A stretch of DNA of 64,000 bases from Lysinibacillus telephonicus (GCF_003966145.1 NZ_RXNR01000002.1:62001-126000), one strand, 5' to 3'. Numbered from the stretch's first letter, positions 43,241 through 52,046 are shown. The notes: a model not told the origin generated them from the sequence alone. A program made the numbers and translations.

Positions 43241-43276
43241 GGGGCAGTTAGAAAGTGAAATTTTTCTAACTGCCCC
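43241..43276 (+). repeat. Dispersed hairpin repeat, copy C (perfect stem)
   Basis: GGGGCAGTTAGAAA (43241-43254) is perfectly complementary to 43263-43276, with an 8-base loop. It lies about 35 bases after the UPF0316 stop. A compensated variant of the same hairpin design as copies A and B. Confidence 0.75.
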
Positions 43277-43386
43277 CGCTATTTTCCATTAAAATTACTT
43301 AAAAACAGTGCTTCGGACAAAATATTTATTTAAGGCTTCCAATTCTCACTACAAGTTGCTTATCTCTCAGAGAAACTATTTTTCCA

Positions 43387-44907
43387 TTATCTTATATTTG
43401 TTAAATACTTTGAATAAACGTATCCTTTAGTTCTTCCATATTGGATATAGGACCAAGAATCTTTTCTATTTAATACTATGACTGCTTCGTTCTTTTGGAG
43501 TATATCCAATGATTTTGAAGCTGTTGTAGCATTTTGTCTAATCTTTATGTTGGAACCTTTTACTTTTCCGTAAGTAAGTTTAGAGTCTTTAGTTGATTCT
43601 ATTTGTGTAATAGGTTGTTTTATGGGCTCTATTGGTAATGGGCTTGATGTTTTAGGTAATGGATTATATAACTTTGCGATGGAAATGTTTGTATAATAAA
43701 ATTTTAAGATTTCCTCATAAGTTTTTCCTGCATCAGCCATATATTTCGCCCCCCATTGGCTCATACCTACACCATGTCCATCTCCACGTCCTTTTACAAG
43801 AGTAATTTTTGTATCATTGTTGACCTCATCAATTAAATAACTCAACATCGTACGATTTCCAACCATTGCACGCAATTTAGATGCACTTACATCAGAGAAG
43901 GATATATGTTGTGGAATTAATTTCCCAGTAGAATCCGTCAAATCCTTTACTATAAAGTCAACAGTGATATCCCCCTTTTTCACACGTCCGCCTGAGCCAC
44001 GATCATAAAGGGAAAACGTAGGGATAGCAATAATTTTAATCTCTTTATTAGCATAACCATTATTGTTTAGCCACATTTTAATATTATTGGCTATCGCGGG
44101 ATCGGTCTCTTTAGTTGAAGTCCACCATTCAGATGGTTTAGATAAATTCTTTGTTGCTAAGTCAATTTGTGTTTTATGGAATGAAAAACTCCAAACCGTT
44201 TTTGGATCATAGTTATCTTCTTTGATTGTTAAATAGGGAACTGCTGTATTTCCCCAAGCATTTGAATTGCTTTCTGTCATCCCACCGTTGCTAGCAGAAT
44301 AAACTGCATCAATTAAGCGGCCATTATATTGAAGGACTTGTCCTTTAGTTTCATCAACTGCTTTTGTTGAATTAGGCGTCCAAACATAGCCGCCGTATAC
44401 TTGGTAGGAGATTGTATCATTTATAATTCCTCTATTAAGGTAACTCATGGCATATGTTCTTGCCGCAACAGCTTGGGTCTTAAGGGCTTCTATATTCCAA
44501 GCAGGATACATTTCTATTGGAACGACACCTTTTAAATAATCTTCCATGTAAACCGAGTTAATCGGACGAACATAAAGATTGTTTTCTACTATAAAATCAA
44601 AGCTCCCTAAATATAAACGATTATTAATAGAGAGCTGTGATTTTGATTCGATGGGTTGTACGGAAAAGGTTTGAAAGGAATTTAGTAGATTTCCATTTTT
44701 ATATAATGATAGATTGCCGTTTACTTGCTTTAATATATAAGTCTCATTTGACTTTAAAATTAAGTTTTCATCGCTTGTTAAATAATCGCTATTTGGTTTG
44801 ATTGTAATTTCTGATTTATTCCCTAAGTAATTTACAAGCTTAACTTTAACAATAGGTTCTGTATCTTGTGCTTGAAATCTACTATTTGGAAGCAATGATA
44901 TGAACAA
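43387..44907 (-). CDS. SpoIID/LytB-domain protein with C-terminal SH3 domain; start region frameshifted
   Basis: About 506 residues. The central part is a SpoIID/LytB (amidase-enhancer type) domain: GVVPIEMYPAWNIEALKTQAVAARTYA, YSASNGGMTESN and GRGDGHGVGMSQWGAKYMA. The C-terminal 65 residues (GKVKGSNIKIRQNA, SWSYIQYGRTKGYVYS) are a bacterial SH3 cell-wall-binding domain. The open frame starts at a TTG (44907) without a ribosome site, and its first residues look like the end of a signal peptide. A perfect GGAGG plus ATG lies at 44944 in another frame; one base too many in an A4 run (44912-44915) explains the split. It is probably a cell-wall protein, inactive here or a sequencing error. Confidence 0.85.
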   Translation of the reverse strand: MFISLLPNSRFQAQDTEPIVKVKLVNYLGNKSEITIKPNSDYLTSDENLILKSNETYILKQVNGNLSLYKNGNLLNSFQTFSVQPIESKSQLSINNRLYLGSFDFIVENNLYVRPINSVYMEDYLKGVVPIEMYPAWNIEALKTQAVAARTYAMSYLNRGIINDTISYQVYGGYVWTPNSTKAVDETKGQVLQYNGRLIDAVYSASNGGMTESNSNAWGNTAVPYLTIKEDNYDPKTVWSFSFHKTQIDLATKNLSKPSEWWTSTKETDPAIANNIKMWLNNNGYANKEIKIIAIPTFSLYDRGSGGRVKKGDITVDFIVKDLTDSTGKLIPQHISFSDVSASKLRAMVGNRTMLSYLIDEVNNDTKITLVKGRGDGHGVGMSQWGAKYMADAGKTYEEILKFYYTNISIAKLYNPLPKTSSPLPIEPIKQPITQIESTKDSKLTYGKVKGSNIKIRQNATTASKSLDILQKNEAVIVLNRKDSWSYIQYGRTKGYVYSKYLTNIR

Positions 44908-44944
44908 TATGAAAACAATAAATTGAAAGTAAGACGTGTTTCAT
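44882..44944 (-). pseudogene. Displaced 5' end of the SpoIID/LytB gene
   Basis: ATG at 44944 with GGAGG six bases upstream opens a frame of 20 codons (MKHVLLSIYCFHIVHIIASK) that ends at 44882. Removing one base of the A4 run at 44912-44915 joins it to the main frame and gives MKHVLLSIYCFILFISLLPN, a convincing signal peptide. This is the original start of the downstream reading frame. Confidence 0.75.
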
Positions 44945-45420
44945 TGATTACCTCCGAAACTACTATATTCGATGCTTAGGCAAGCATATATTAATAGTTC
45001 GGTATAAACAATGATATATTTTTTCCAAAAAAATTATATAAAAACTGTGTTAAATCAATAGGTATGGGATATGTATGGAGAGGTATTTCTTCTAGGTTTT
45101 GAATTTTAATATTTGGAGTTTAAGATAAAGAACTAGGAGGAGATTAGTTGATGTTAATCTACCGGAATTATAGTAGATGGAAATTATAAAAATATTCAAA
45201 TTGGAGGGTACATCCAAAAAAAAGGATATTGGGACGTACCCTTTAAAAAGCATAAGTAAAGAGGAAATCAATTAAGTTATACATTTTAAAAGATTTGATA
45301 AGGGATTTATACTATTCGGATAGATATATAAAAGGTTAATGAGCTCTTCAACTTGCTCAAGAATTTTACTTTGTAGCTGTTGGGATTCGACTAACTTCTG
45401 AATTGTAAGAAGGGGATTAA
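44945..45420. other. Gene-poor region with a mini-ORF and a hairpin
   Basis: Holds AGGAGGAG (about 45136-45143) followed by an ATG at 45151 and only 12 codons (MLIYRNYSRWKL), then an interrupted inverted repeat AGGGTAC(ATCC)...(GGAT)...GTACCCT at 45205-45242. On the minus strand, 45290-45420 has a stop-free stretch with plausible coding character but no start codon, possibly a gene remnant. No full gene is supported. Confidence 0.45.
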
Positions 45421-46068
45421 TTATTCTTTCCCAATTAAAAGAGGTTCAATTTCATCTTTAAATGCTCGAATTAGTTGCTCGAGTCTTACGTTGTTTGCAG
45501 GGCCTTTTGGATTAGGGTGGTAGTATTCATTTTCCTTTGATAATATCCCGAAATATGGGATTTGGCTCATTAAAATTAAATCAAGCCATTTCTTTTTTTC
45601 TAGCTCATAATAGCTAGAATTTTTTCCTCTCTCTACACCCCAACCAATTAATATCCATGGATGTCTTTGAATTTCACTTAGTGAGGGGCGTGTAATTGTA
45701 GGATAATTACCTGTTGATTTTAAGGATTCAAATAATGCAATCGCTTCCTTGCCAATTGTATTTTTTACATAGAATAAGTTGTAAATGTATAATCTTCCTT
45801 GTAATTTAACATGAGTTCTTTTCATGAATTTTACTAACTGTTTCATCGTTTTATCCAATGCCACTTCATCTGTATGTGCCCCAGTTTGAATTAGCTTAAT
45901 TTTTGCTTCTCCTTTTAAACTTGCAGATCCTGGATTTAACATGACCGCAGCACCAAGAGATTGGCTTGAGGTCCCAAATTGAATAAACGTATTTGTTCGG
46001 TAAACTTCCTCACCAATTTGCTGAAATGTAGCAAATGCTTTTACATTATCCAACCGACTAACCCCCAT
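45421..46068 (-). CDS. Uncharacterised protein, DUF1643-like
   Basis: A 215-residue cytoplasmic protein. The segment LGAAVMLNPGSASLKGE and the later HPWILIGWGVERGK and HPNPKGPANNVRLEQLI resemble DUF1643 proteins, which carry an MLNPSTA-type motif and a terminal HP motif, but identity is too low for me to be firm. There is no signal peptide or membrane segment. TGGGGG-type sequence precedes the ATG on the minus strand. Function unknown; DUF1643 proteins are often found with nucleic-acid-related or phage genes, not seen here. Confidence 0.7.
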   Translation of the reverse strand: MGVSRLDNVKAFATFQQIGEEVYRTNTFIQFGTSSQSLGAAVMLNPGSASLKGEAKIKLIQTGAHTDEVALDKTMKQLVKFMKRTHVKLQGRLYIYNLFYVKNTIGKEAIALFESLKSTGNYPTITRPSLSEIQRHPWILIGWGVERGKNSSYYELEKKKWLDLILMSQIPYFGILSKENEYYHPNPKGPANNVRLEQLIRAFKDEIEPLLIGKE

Positions 46069-46170
46069 GTAAATGTAGTGTTATTCATCATATTCCTTGA
46101 TGTTGGGAAATATTAACTTGTTATTTAACAATATTTTTCTTGATTTGTTAGGAAGGATGAACAGCTGAAG

Positions 46171-46760
46171 ATGGACTCAGCAGTAAAATCAAGACGTTCA
46201 TATCATTTTATTAGTAATCAACCTATTATTTCAGATGAAAAAATTGAAGAAATTGTTAATTTAGCAGTATTACATTCACCATCAGCTTTTAATTCTCAAA
46301 GCGATCGGGCTGTAATTTTATTAAGTGAGAATCATAGAAAACTTTGGGAAATTACAGAAGAGACTTTAAGGAAAAGGGTTTCCGCTGAGAAATTTAGTGT
46401 GCTACAGAGGAGCGTTTAAATGCTTTCGGTAAAGGATATGGAACAGTTCTATTTTTTGAAGATACAGCTATTATCGAATCGCTTCAGCAAAATTTTGAAT
46501 CATACAAAGACAATTTTCCATTATGGTCGCAGCAATCATCTGCTATGCTTCAATATATAGTATGGACAGCATTAGAAACAGAAGGATATGGAGTATCGAT
46601 TCAACACTATAATCCACTTATTGACGAGGCGGTAAAAAAGGAATGGAATCTTCCAAGCAATTGGAAGTTAATTGCACAAATGCCATTTGGGAAGCCGATT
46701 GCACCTCCCAAAGAAAAGCATTATGAGCCAATCGAAGATCGTGTAAAAGTATTTAAATAG
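46171..46760 (+). pseudogene. Frameshifted nitroreductase family gene
   Basis: Two overlapping frames make one nitroreductase. The first (46171-46419) has KSRRSYHFISNQPIISDEKIEEIV and LHSPSAFNSQSDRAVILL and runs into a premature TAA. The rest continues in another frame as ATEERLNAFGKGYG, VLFFEDTAIIESLQQNF, FPLWSQQSSAMLQYIVW and ends EPIEDRVKVFK. The joint lies at AGTGTGCT (46396-46403): a duplicated GT dinucleotide accounts for it. The intact protein would resemble YdgI/YodC-type FMN oxidoreductases of about 195 residues. A terminator follows at 46773. Confidence 0.85.
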
Positions 46761-46772
46761 CAAGAAAAAAGC

Positions 46773-46800
46773 GGCGTCCAATAATCGGGACGCCTTTTTT
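46773..46800 (+). terminator. Terminator after the broken nitroreductase
   Basis: GGCGTCC (46773-46779) pairs with GGACGCC (46788-46794), followed by six T residues and preceded by A residues that extend the stem. Confidence 0.9.
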
Positions 46801-46991
46801 ATTTGAGAATGGAGTGGACTTTTAAGTGGATTGGTAAAGAATAGAAGTATAACAATAAAGGAAATTATTATTATTTCTTGACACTAGCTAAACGTTTTGT
46901 TAAATTGTTTATCATATAATACAAACATTTTTATAATGTGTTTATAAAAATAATAAACAGAATGCAAAATAATGTTGAAAGAGGTTTTAAC

Positions 46992-47747
46992 ATGAGCCAA
47001 TCTGATGTTTTTTGGAGCGCATCATTAGAAGAAATAAAACAAGGTTATAAAGAAGAAGCAAATTATTATGTGTGTCTTTTATGTGGTGAGCAAATTGAAA
47101 AAGGTGTGATTTATCCACATGAAGAAGTTCTGTATGAAGCGAAACGTTATATTCGATTGCATATTGAAAACACTCATGATTCAGTATTTAACTATTTATT
47201 AAATCTTGATAAAAAATTAACAGGTTTAACGGAGCATCAAACGACTTTACTTAAACATTTTTATGCAGGGAAGAGCGATAAGGAAGTTCAACAAGAAATG
47301 GAAATTGGGAGCAGCTCTACTATTCGTCATCATCGTTTTGTACTTAAGGAGAAGGAACGTCAGGCTAAAACATTGCTAGCGATTATGGAGCTTCTAAAGG
47401 AGAAGGACCAGTATGCGCCTGCTTTTGTTGCACCGCATAAACATGCCACTATGTTAGATGATCGGTATGCAGTTACTGCTGAGGAACAAACGAAAATTTT
47501 AAATAAATATTTTATTGAAGGATTAACAGGTCCTCTAAATAAATTTCCTCCAAATGAAAAACAGCGTCTTGTAGTGCTGCGTGCAATAGCCGGACGCCTA
47601 GATGCAAATGCCAAATATAATGAGAAGGATTTAAACGCGATTTTAAAGGAAATTTATAACGACTATGTATTAATCAGAAGATATTTAATTGAATATGGTT
47701 TTCTTGATCGTAAAGCAAACGGCAGCGCTTATTGGCTGAAAAAATAA
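46992..47747 (+). CDS. DUF2087 / HTH regulatory protein
   Basis: A 251-residue protein. The N-terminal part has YVCLLCGEQIEKGVIY, a CxxC that may bind metal, followed by a LuxR-like helix-turn-helix (GLTEHQTTLLKHFYAGKSDKEVQQEM, SSSTIRHHRFVLKEK). The C-terminal part (KYFIEGLTGPLNKFPPNEKQRLVVLRAIAGRL, YNDYVLIRRYLIEYGFLDR, GSAYWLKK) is the DUF2087 winged-helix domain. I chose the ATG at 46992 (GAAAGAGG upstream). It is followed after 19 bases by a GIY-YIG protein, a pairing I recall from other Bacillales. Confidence 0.85.
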   Translation: MSQSDVFWSASLEEIKQGYKEEANYYVCLLCGEQIEKGVIYPHEEVLYEAKRYIRLHIENTHDSVFNYLLNLDKKLTGLTEHQTTLLKHFYAGKSDKEVQQEMEIGSSSTIRHHRFVLKEKERQAKTLLAIMELLKEKDQYAPAFVAPHKHATMLDDRYAVTAEEQTKILNKYFIEGLTGPLNKFPPNEKQRLVVLRAIAGRLDANAKYNEKDLNAILKEIYNDYVLIRRYLIEYGFLDRKANGSAYWLKK

Positions 47748-47766
47748 TAGGAAGGGAGCATTCCCC

Positions 47767-48108
47767 GTGGAAAGAAAAAAGGAATTAAAACATCAATACC
47801 GAGAAATCGAAATTATTGCAGGTGTTTATCAAATAAAAAATAATATTACAGGCAAAGTATTTATTGATAGTACACGGAATTTGAAAACAATCAACGGTGT
47901 TAAATTTAGTTTAGAAAATCAAACATTTCATAACAAGGAACTTCAATCAGATTGGTCAAAGTACGGTAAAGATGCTTTTTTGGTTGATATATTAGAGAAG
48001 TTGAAGAAGGAGGATAGTCCTTACTTTAATGAAAAAGAAGCATTAAAGGAACTTGAAAATAAATGGCTTGAACAGCTGCAGCCATTTAGGGAGCGCGGCT
48101 ATCATTAA
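47767..48108 (+). CDS. GIY-YIG family protein, partner of the DUF2087 regulator
   Basis: A 113-residue protein with one GIY-YIG-like domain: AGVYQIKNNITGKVFIDSTRNLKTI, in which the first motif is GVY and the second is FID rather than the usual YIG, followed by LQSDWSKYGKDAFLVDILEKLK. The second-motif change and the small size raise doubt that it is an active nuclease; it may have a binding role. The start is GTG at 47767 with AAGGGAG about 11 bases upstream. It is co-oriented with and close to the DUF2087 gene, and the MATE gene follows 27 bases later. Confidence 0.8.
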   Translation: MERKKELKHQYREIEIIAGVYQIKNNITGKVFIDSTRNLKTINGVKFSLENQTFHNKELQSDWSKYGKDAFLVDILEKLKKEDSPYFNEKEALKELENKWLEQLQPFRERGYH

Positions 48109-48135
48109 AAATAAATTAATCATGGAGAACATGAA

Positions 48136-49515
48136 ATGAAAAGCATTTTACAACAGTCAAATCAGACAACTCTACAGAAAACGATGATTCTTTTTCTAAT
48201 CCCAATCGTTTTCTCAAGTGTCGTCCAGTCTTTAGGGCAAATTATAACCGCCATAGTAGTAGGCCAAACGCTTGGTGAAGAATCACTTGCTGCGATTTCG
48301 GCCTTCTTCCCTCTGCTTTTCTTTCTCATTTCTTTTGCAATTGGCATTGGATCAGGGAGTTCGATATTAGTTGGTCAAACCTATGGAGCAGGAAATATTT
48401 CAAAAATGAAAGAAGTTGTTGGTGTTACAATTGCAATAACACTGATGCTTTCAATTGTTGTTGCTATCATCGGGGGACTTTTTACAGAAGATATTTTAAG
48501 ATGGATGGGGACACCAGAAAATATATTAATTGAAAGTGCAAATTATGCAGAAATTATATTTGTCACTCTACCTATTACTTTTTTGTATATGAGTTATACA
48601 ACTTTTATAAGAGGGGCAGGGGATTCCAAAACACCGTTATTATTTTTAATCATCAGTATCATTATCAATATTCTATTGCTGCCAATTTTAATGTTTGGCT
48701 GGTTTGGGCTGCCGGCTATAGCTTTGAATGGAGCAGCTTATGCATCGGTGCTGGCAAATTTATTTACATTTATACTATTACTGATTTATTTGCACAAAAA
48801 AGATCATGCAATAAAATTAGACAAAATTATATTAAAAAACATCCACTTTAGGGGAAATATCGTTAAAACTCTTTTAAAGCTCGCTATTCCTTCAAGTATT
48901 AGTTTAGTGTCGATTGCGATGGCGGAAATTGCAGTTTTGACATTTGTAAATAGCTATGGTTCTAACGCAACGGCAGCTTATGGCATTGTAAACCAAATCG
49001 CAAGCTACATCCAAATTCCAGGTCTTTCTGTGTCTATTGCTATATCTGTATTCGTAGCACAGGCAATTGGTGCAGGAAATCAAGAAAACTTAAAAGAGAT
49101 TACAAAGTTGGGATTAAAGTTAATTTACTTATTCGGTGGTGCATTAATTATCATCGTTTACTTGTTAGCTGAGCCTATATTGAGAATATTTTTATCCAAT
49201 CCAGATATAATTGCCATTTCAAAGGGTTTAATAATAATTTCCTTCTGGAGTTATTTACTATTAGGGCATACACAAGCAATTTCAGCAACAATGCGTGCAA
49301 CAGGCACCGTTTTATGGCCAACGGTATTTCTAATCGGAAGCATTTGGTTTGTAGAAGTACCAGCTGCATATCTATTATCAAATTTCACGAGCCTTGGAAT
49401 CAATGGCGTATGGTTGGCTTATCCGATTGCATTCATTATAAATTTAACAGCACAATATAGTTATTATCGACTCGTTTGGAAAAAGAAAACGATACAGGCT
49501 TTAGTAAATGAATAG
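48136..49515 (+). CDS. MATE family efflux transporter
   Basis: A 459-residue membrane protein with twelve predicted helices arranged as two six-helix halves. Typical MATE pieces: IPIVFSSVVQSLGQIITAIVVGQTLGEESLAAISAFFPLLF, GSSILVGQTYGAGN, RGAGDSKTPLLFL, NGAAYASVLANLF and, in the second half, VAQAIGAGNQENLKEI and SATMRATGTVLWPTV. It would export cationic drugs or metabolites using a sodium or proton gradient. GGAG lies upstream of the ATG. It may be co-transcribed with the DUF2087 and GIY-YIG genes, as the gaps are short and no terminator separates them. Confidence 0.93.
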   Translation: MKSILQQSNQTTLQKTMILFLIPIVFSSVVQSLGQIITAIVVGQTLGEESLAAISAFFPLLFFLISFAIGIGSGSSILVGQTYGAGNISKMKEVVGVTIAITLMLSIVVAIIGGLFTEDILRWMGTPENILIESANYAEIIFVTLPITFLYMSYTTFIRGAGDSKTPLLFLIISIIINILLLPILMFGWFGLPAIALNGAAYASVLANLFTFILLLIYLHKKDHAIKLDKIILKNIHFRGNIVKTLLKLAIPSSISLVSIAMAEIAVLTFVNSYGSNATAAYGIVNQIASYIQIPGLSVSIAISVFVAQAIGAGNQENLKEITKLGLKLIYLFGGALIIIVYLLAEPILRIFLSNPDIIAISKGLIIISFWSYLLLGHTQAISATMRATGTVLWPTVFLIGSIWFVEVPAAYLLSNFTSLGINGVWLAYPIAFIINLTAQYSYYRLVWKKKTIQALVNE

Positions 49516-49522
49516 TATAAAG

Positions 49523-49566
49523 AAACGCCGCTTGGACAATTTGCTTATCCAGGCGTTTTCTTTTTT
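49523..49566 (+). terminator. Terminator after the MATE gene
   Basis: AAACGCC (49523-49529) pairs with GGCGTTT (49552-49558), with TGGA/TCCA further in, followed by TTTTCTTTTTT. Confidence 0.9.
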
Positions 49567-49767
49567 AACTTTAAAGTATTTACAATGATTGATTACATAC
49601 TTGTTTAATTTATATAGAAATTAAGCATTTCCGGTCCCTCGTATCATAAAAAATGTTGGGTAAATTGTAGTAATTTATTGACAATATATTTTTAATTTCA
49701 TTCATTTCTTATTTGAATCTCTAGTAAAATATAGAGACATTATATGGAAGGAAGGAGAGTACGGCCT

Positions 49768-50793
49768 TTGAATTTTCTCCGCTTTCTCTTTTTATCCTTT
49801 GTTGTGCTATTAGTTGGTTGCAGGGAGTCTGTAGAAAAGAACATATTAGAAGCGGAAGAAGTTGCGGCAAGTGAGGTAGTAAGTTCTGAGGTTGATGCAT
49901 TAACGCAAATTGACAATGCTAGCGAGGAAATCGAACTGCTGGATTGGTGTTATGAAAATGAGGTTTATATTGAAGAGGAAGAAATTTGTGCATTAATAAT
50001 CAACTGTATTGATTATGATTCCTGCGTTGCTTGGGGGAATGCTGTTATAGCTGAGCTTGAAGAGACGTTTGGATCTCTAGTGTTAGAAGAATCCGTCGCA
50101 ACAGGTGATGAGGGTATAACCGTACTCACTACATATGATGTCGATAACAAAGATGAGGCTATTTATACTAATGCCAACATTTCAAAAGAGGAAATGGATT
50201 ACCATGCTAACTTATGGTTTAGCTTTAGCTGGCTTATTCCAGAAAAATATAGAGACGATATTAATAGATTCGAAGTATTTGAAAGTGGAGATACCCTTGC
50301 ATATGTATCTCTTCATGATAAATACGGTAAGTATTGGACTTTAGGTATGAACAATAAAAATATCGAGCTTGCTTCAGAAACTCTCGTCACGTACTTGCAT
50401 GAATATGCACATTTTTTATCCCTTAATCAAATACAGATTGACTATTGGGAAGATGAAAAAGGGTGCAAATCATTGTACTTGCAAGATTCAGGGTGCTTTT
50501 ATAAAGATGCTTACTTAAATGATTTTTATAAGAGGTTTTGGGAATCGGGAGGCAATGGAGAGCTTGAGGACTTTTACGTATCAAAATATGCAATGACATC
50601 TCCTGAAGAGGATTTTGCCGAGTCATTCGCACACTTTGTTTTAACACAAACTCCAAATGGAGATACAGTGAAGGAACAAAAACTATTATTTTTCTATCAA
50701 TTTGAAGAACTAGTTAAGCTGCGTACAGAAATATTGTCCCGAGCTTCGACTTGGATCGTGAGAAGTGTGGAAGAAAATAAGAAACAAAAATAA
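49768..50793 (+). CDS. Putative zinc metallopeptidase lipoprotein
   Basis: A 341-residue protein with a signal peptide and lipobox (LSFVVLLVGC), so anchored outside the membrane. Around two thirds along it has TLVTYLHEYAHFLSL, a HExxH zinc-binding motif, and about 80 residues later SPEEDFAESFAHFVL, whose Glu/Asp could be the third ligand of a gluzincin. The N-terminal third is acidic. I chose the TTG at 49768 because AAGGAG at 49752-49757 precedes it; the ATG at 49744 is upstream of that site. The family is not recognised. The stop codon lies in a hairpin shared with the convergent regulator gene. Confidence 0.8.
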   Translation: MNFLRFLFLSFVVLLVGCRESVEKNILEAEEVAASEVVSSEVDALTQIDNASEEIELLDWCYENEVYIEEEEICALIINCIDYDSCVAWGNAVIAELEETFGSLVLEESVATGDEGITVLTTYDVDNKDEAIYTNANISKEEMDYHANLWFSFSWLIPEKYRDDINRFEVFESGDTLAYVSLHDKYGKYWTLGMNNKNIELASETLVTYLHEYAHFLSLNQIQIDYWEDEKGCKSLYLQDSGCFYKDAYLNDFYKRFWESGGNGELEDFYVSKYAMTSPEEDFAESFAHFVLTQTPNGDTVKEQKLLFFYQFEELVKLRTEILSRASTWIVRSVEENKKQK

Positions 50794-50820
50794 ACTTGTG
50801 CGAGAGCACAAGTTTATTTT
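50791..50820. terminator. Bidirectional terminator containing both stop codons of convergent genes
   Basis: Perfect 11-bp stem TAAACTTGTGC (50791-50801) with 50806-50816 and a GAGA tetraloop. The left arm holds the TAA of the lipoprotein gene and the right arm the TAA of the PucR gene. T runs lie on both sides. Confidence 0.92.
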
Positions 50821-51998
50821 TGTTGTTTCAATACGTCCTCTATCATAAATGCCATATTAAGGTTTGTTCTCGTAAAAGGGTGATTTAAATCTACATCTAA
50901 TATCCCTTCTATTTTATGAATCTTGTAACTCACTGTATTACGGTGTAAAAATAGCCTTTTACTAATTTTAATAATACTGCCGTTTTCCTCAAGGAATGTT
51001 CGCAAAAAGTAAACAAAATCGGTATTGTGCAACTGGTCGTATGAGTATAGGGGGTCCAACATATCATGATGAAATTGCTGAATAATTGATTGGTCTTGTA
51101 CACCCATAATAATTTTGTAAGCACCTATTTCTTTATACTTATAAATAAAAGGATTTTGATGCTGCTGTACTAAATGAATAACAGTTAATGATTCATTATA
51201 GCTTCTTGCAAGATGCTTCAAAGAAGTATAAAAATTTCCCATTCCAATGATTAAATGAACGTCCCCATCTCTTTCTCTAATTTTCTCGTATATTTTTTCT
51301 ACAGTTTTTGAAAAAGGAATTGAATCCTTCTCTACTTCCGCACGATTAATTAAAAAAAGCAGCTGGTTATGATGCTTTAATGACAAATAATGATTATAAC
51401 GATGATGAAATTCATAATGAATAATAGAAGAAAATTTAGAAATAGAGTGGTTAGAATTCTTTGTTGTACAAGTAATAATTCCTAATTCTGCACCTTTTGG
51501 AAATCCTCTCTGCTGTATTTGTTCCTCGAGGGAAGGGGCGTTTATATTATTGAAATGAAAGAGTAATTGACTAAAAAGTTGTTGATCATTTTGTTGATGG
51601 TGCAGAGAATGTTGAGACATTGTAATAAATTCAAAAGTACATTTTAATAAATCGGCAACACGGTATTGCCAATCCATTAATAATAGAGGAAAGCTATTAT
51701 CATTGGAGAATTGAATGATAGATGCTGGTATTTCGGGTATATATGGGCCGACATTAATAATAAAACCTGCGACTCTTTTTGTATACAAGTGACGGATTAA
51801 CTCTTCTAGTTGTTTTATATCATTCTTCATTTGAATGCCGGTTGTAACAATTAACTCATTTGGACGGCAAAATGGTATTAAATCGGGACTTTCAATTACA
51901 TTTATTCCAGATAATTTTCTATTCAATCCATTTTCTCCTGCTACTAACTTTAAAATTTTAAACTCAGGTTCTAAGAGCAATGAATGTATAGTTGTCAT
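50814..51998 (-). CDS. PucR family transcriptional regulator of pyrimidine/purine catabolism
   Basis: A 394-residue protein. The N-terminal third is the PucR sensor domain (HSLLLEPEFKILKLVAGENGLNR, SPDLIPFCRPNELIVTTG, VAGFIINVG), the middle is GGDEF-like and the C-terminus has the HTH_30 helix-turn-helix (ENGSIIKISKRLFLHRNTVSYKIHKIEGILDVD). It is divergent from the pyrimidine-degradation operon and most likely its regulator. I chose the ATG at 51998 (AAAGGAG seven bases upstream); a TTG further upstream adds 21 residues without a site. A 14-base palindrome lies about 50 bases upstream of the start. Confidence 0.93.
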   Translation of the reverse strand: MTTIHSLLLEPEFKILKLVAGENGLNRKLSGINVIESPDLIPFCRPNELIVTTGIQMKNDIKQLEELIRHLYTKRVAGFIINVGPYIPEIPASIIQFSNDNSFPLLLMDWQYRVADLLKCTFEFITMSQHSLHHQQNDQQLFSQLLFHFNNINAPSLEEQIQQRGFPKGAELGIITCTTKNSNHSISKFSSIIHYEFHHRYNHYLSLKHHNQLLFLINRAEVEKDSIPFSKTVEKIYEKIRERDGDVHLIIGMGNFYTSLKHLARSYNESLTVIHLVQQHQNPFIYKYKEIGAYKIIMGVQDQSIIQQFHHDMLDPLYSYDQLHNTDFVYFLRTFLEENGSIIKISKRLFLHRNTVSYKIHKIEGILDVDLNHPFTRTNLNMAFMIEDVLKQQK

Positions 51999-52046
51999 TA
52001 CATAACTCCTTTCGACATTTTTTGGTAAGAAAGTTGACGTTATGAC

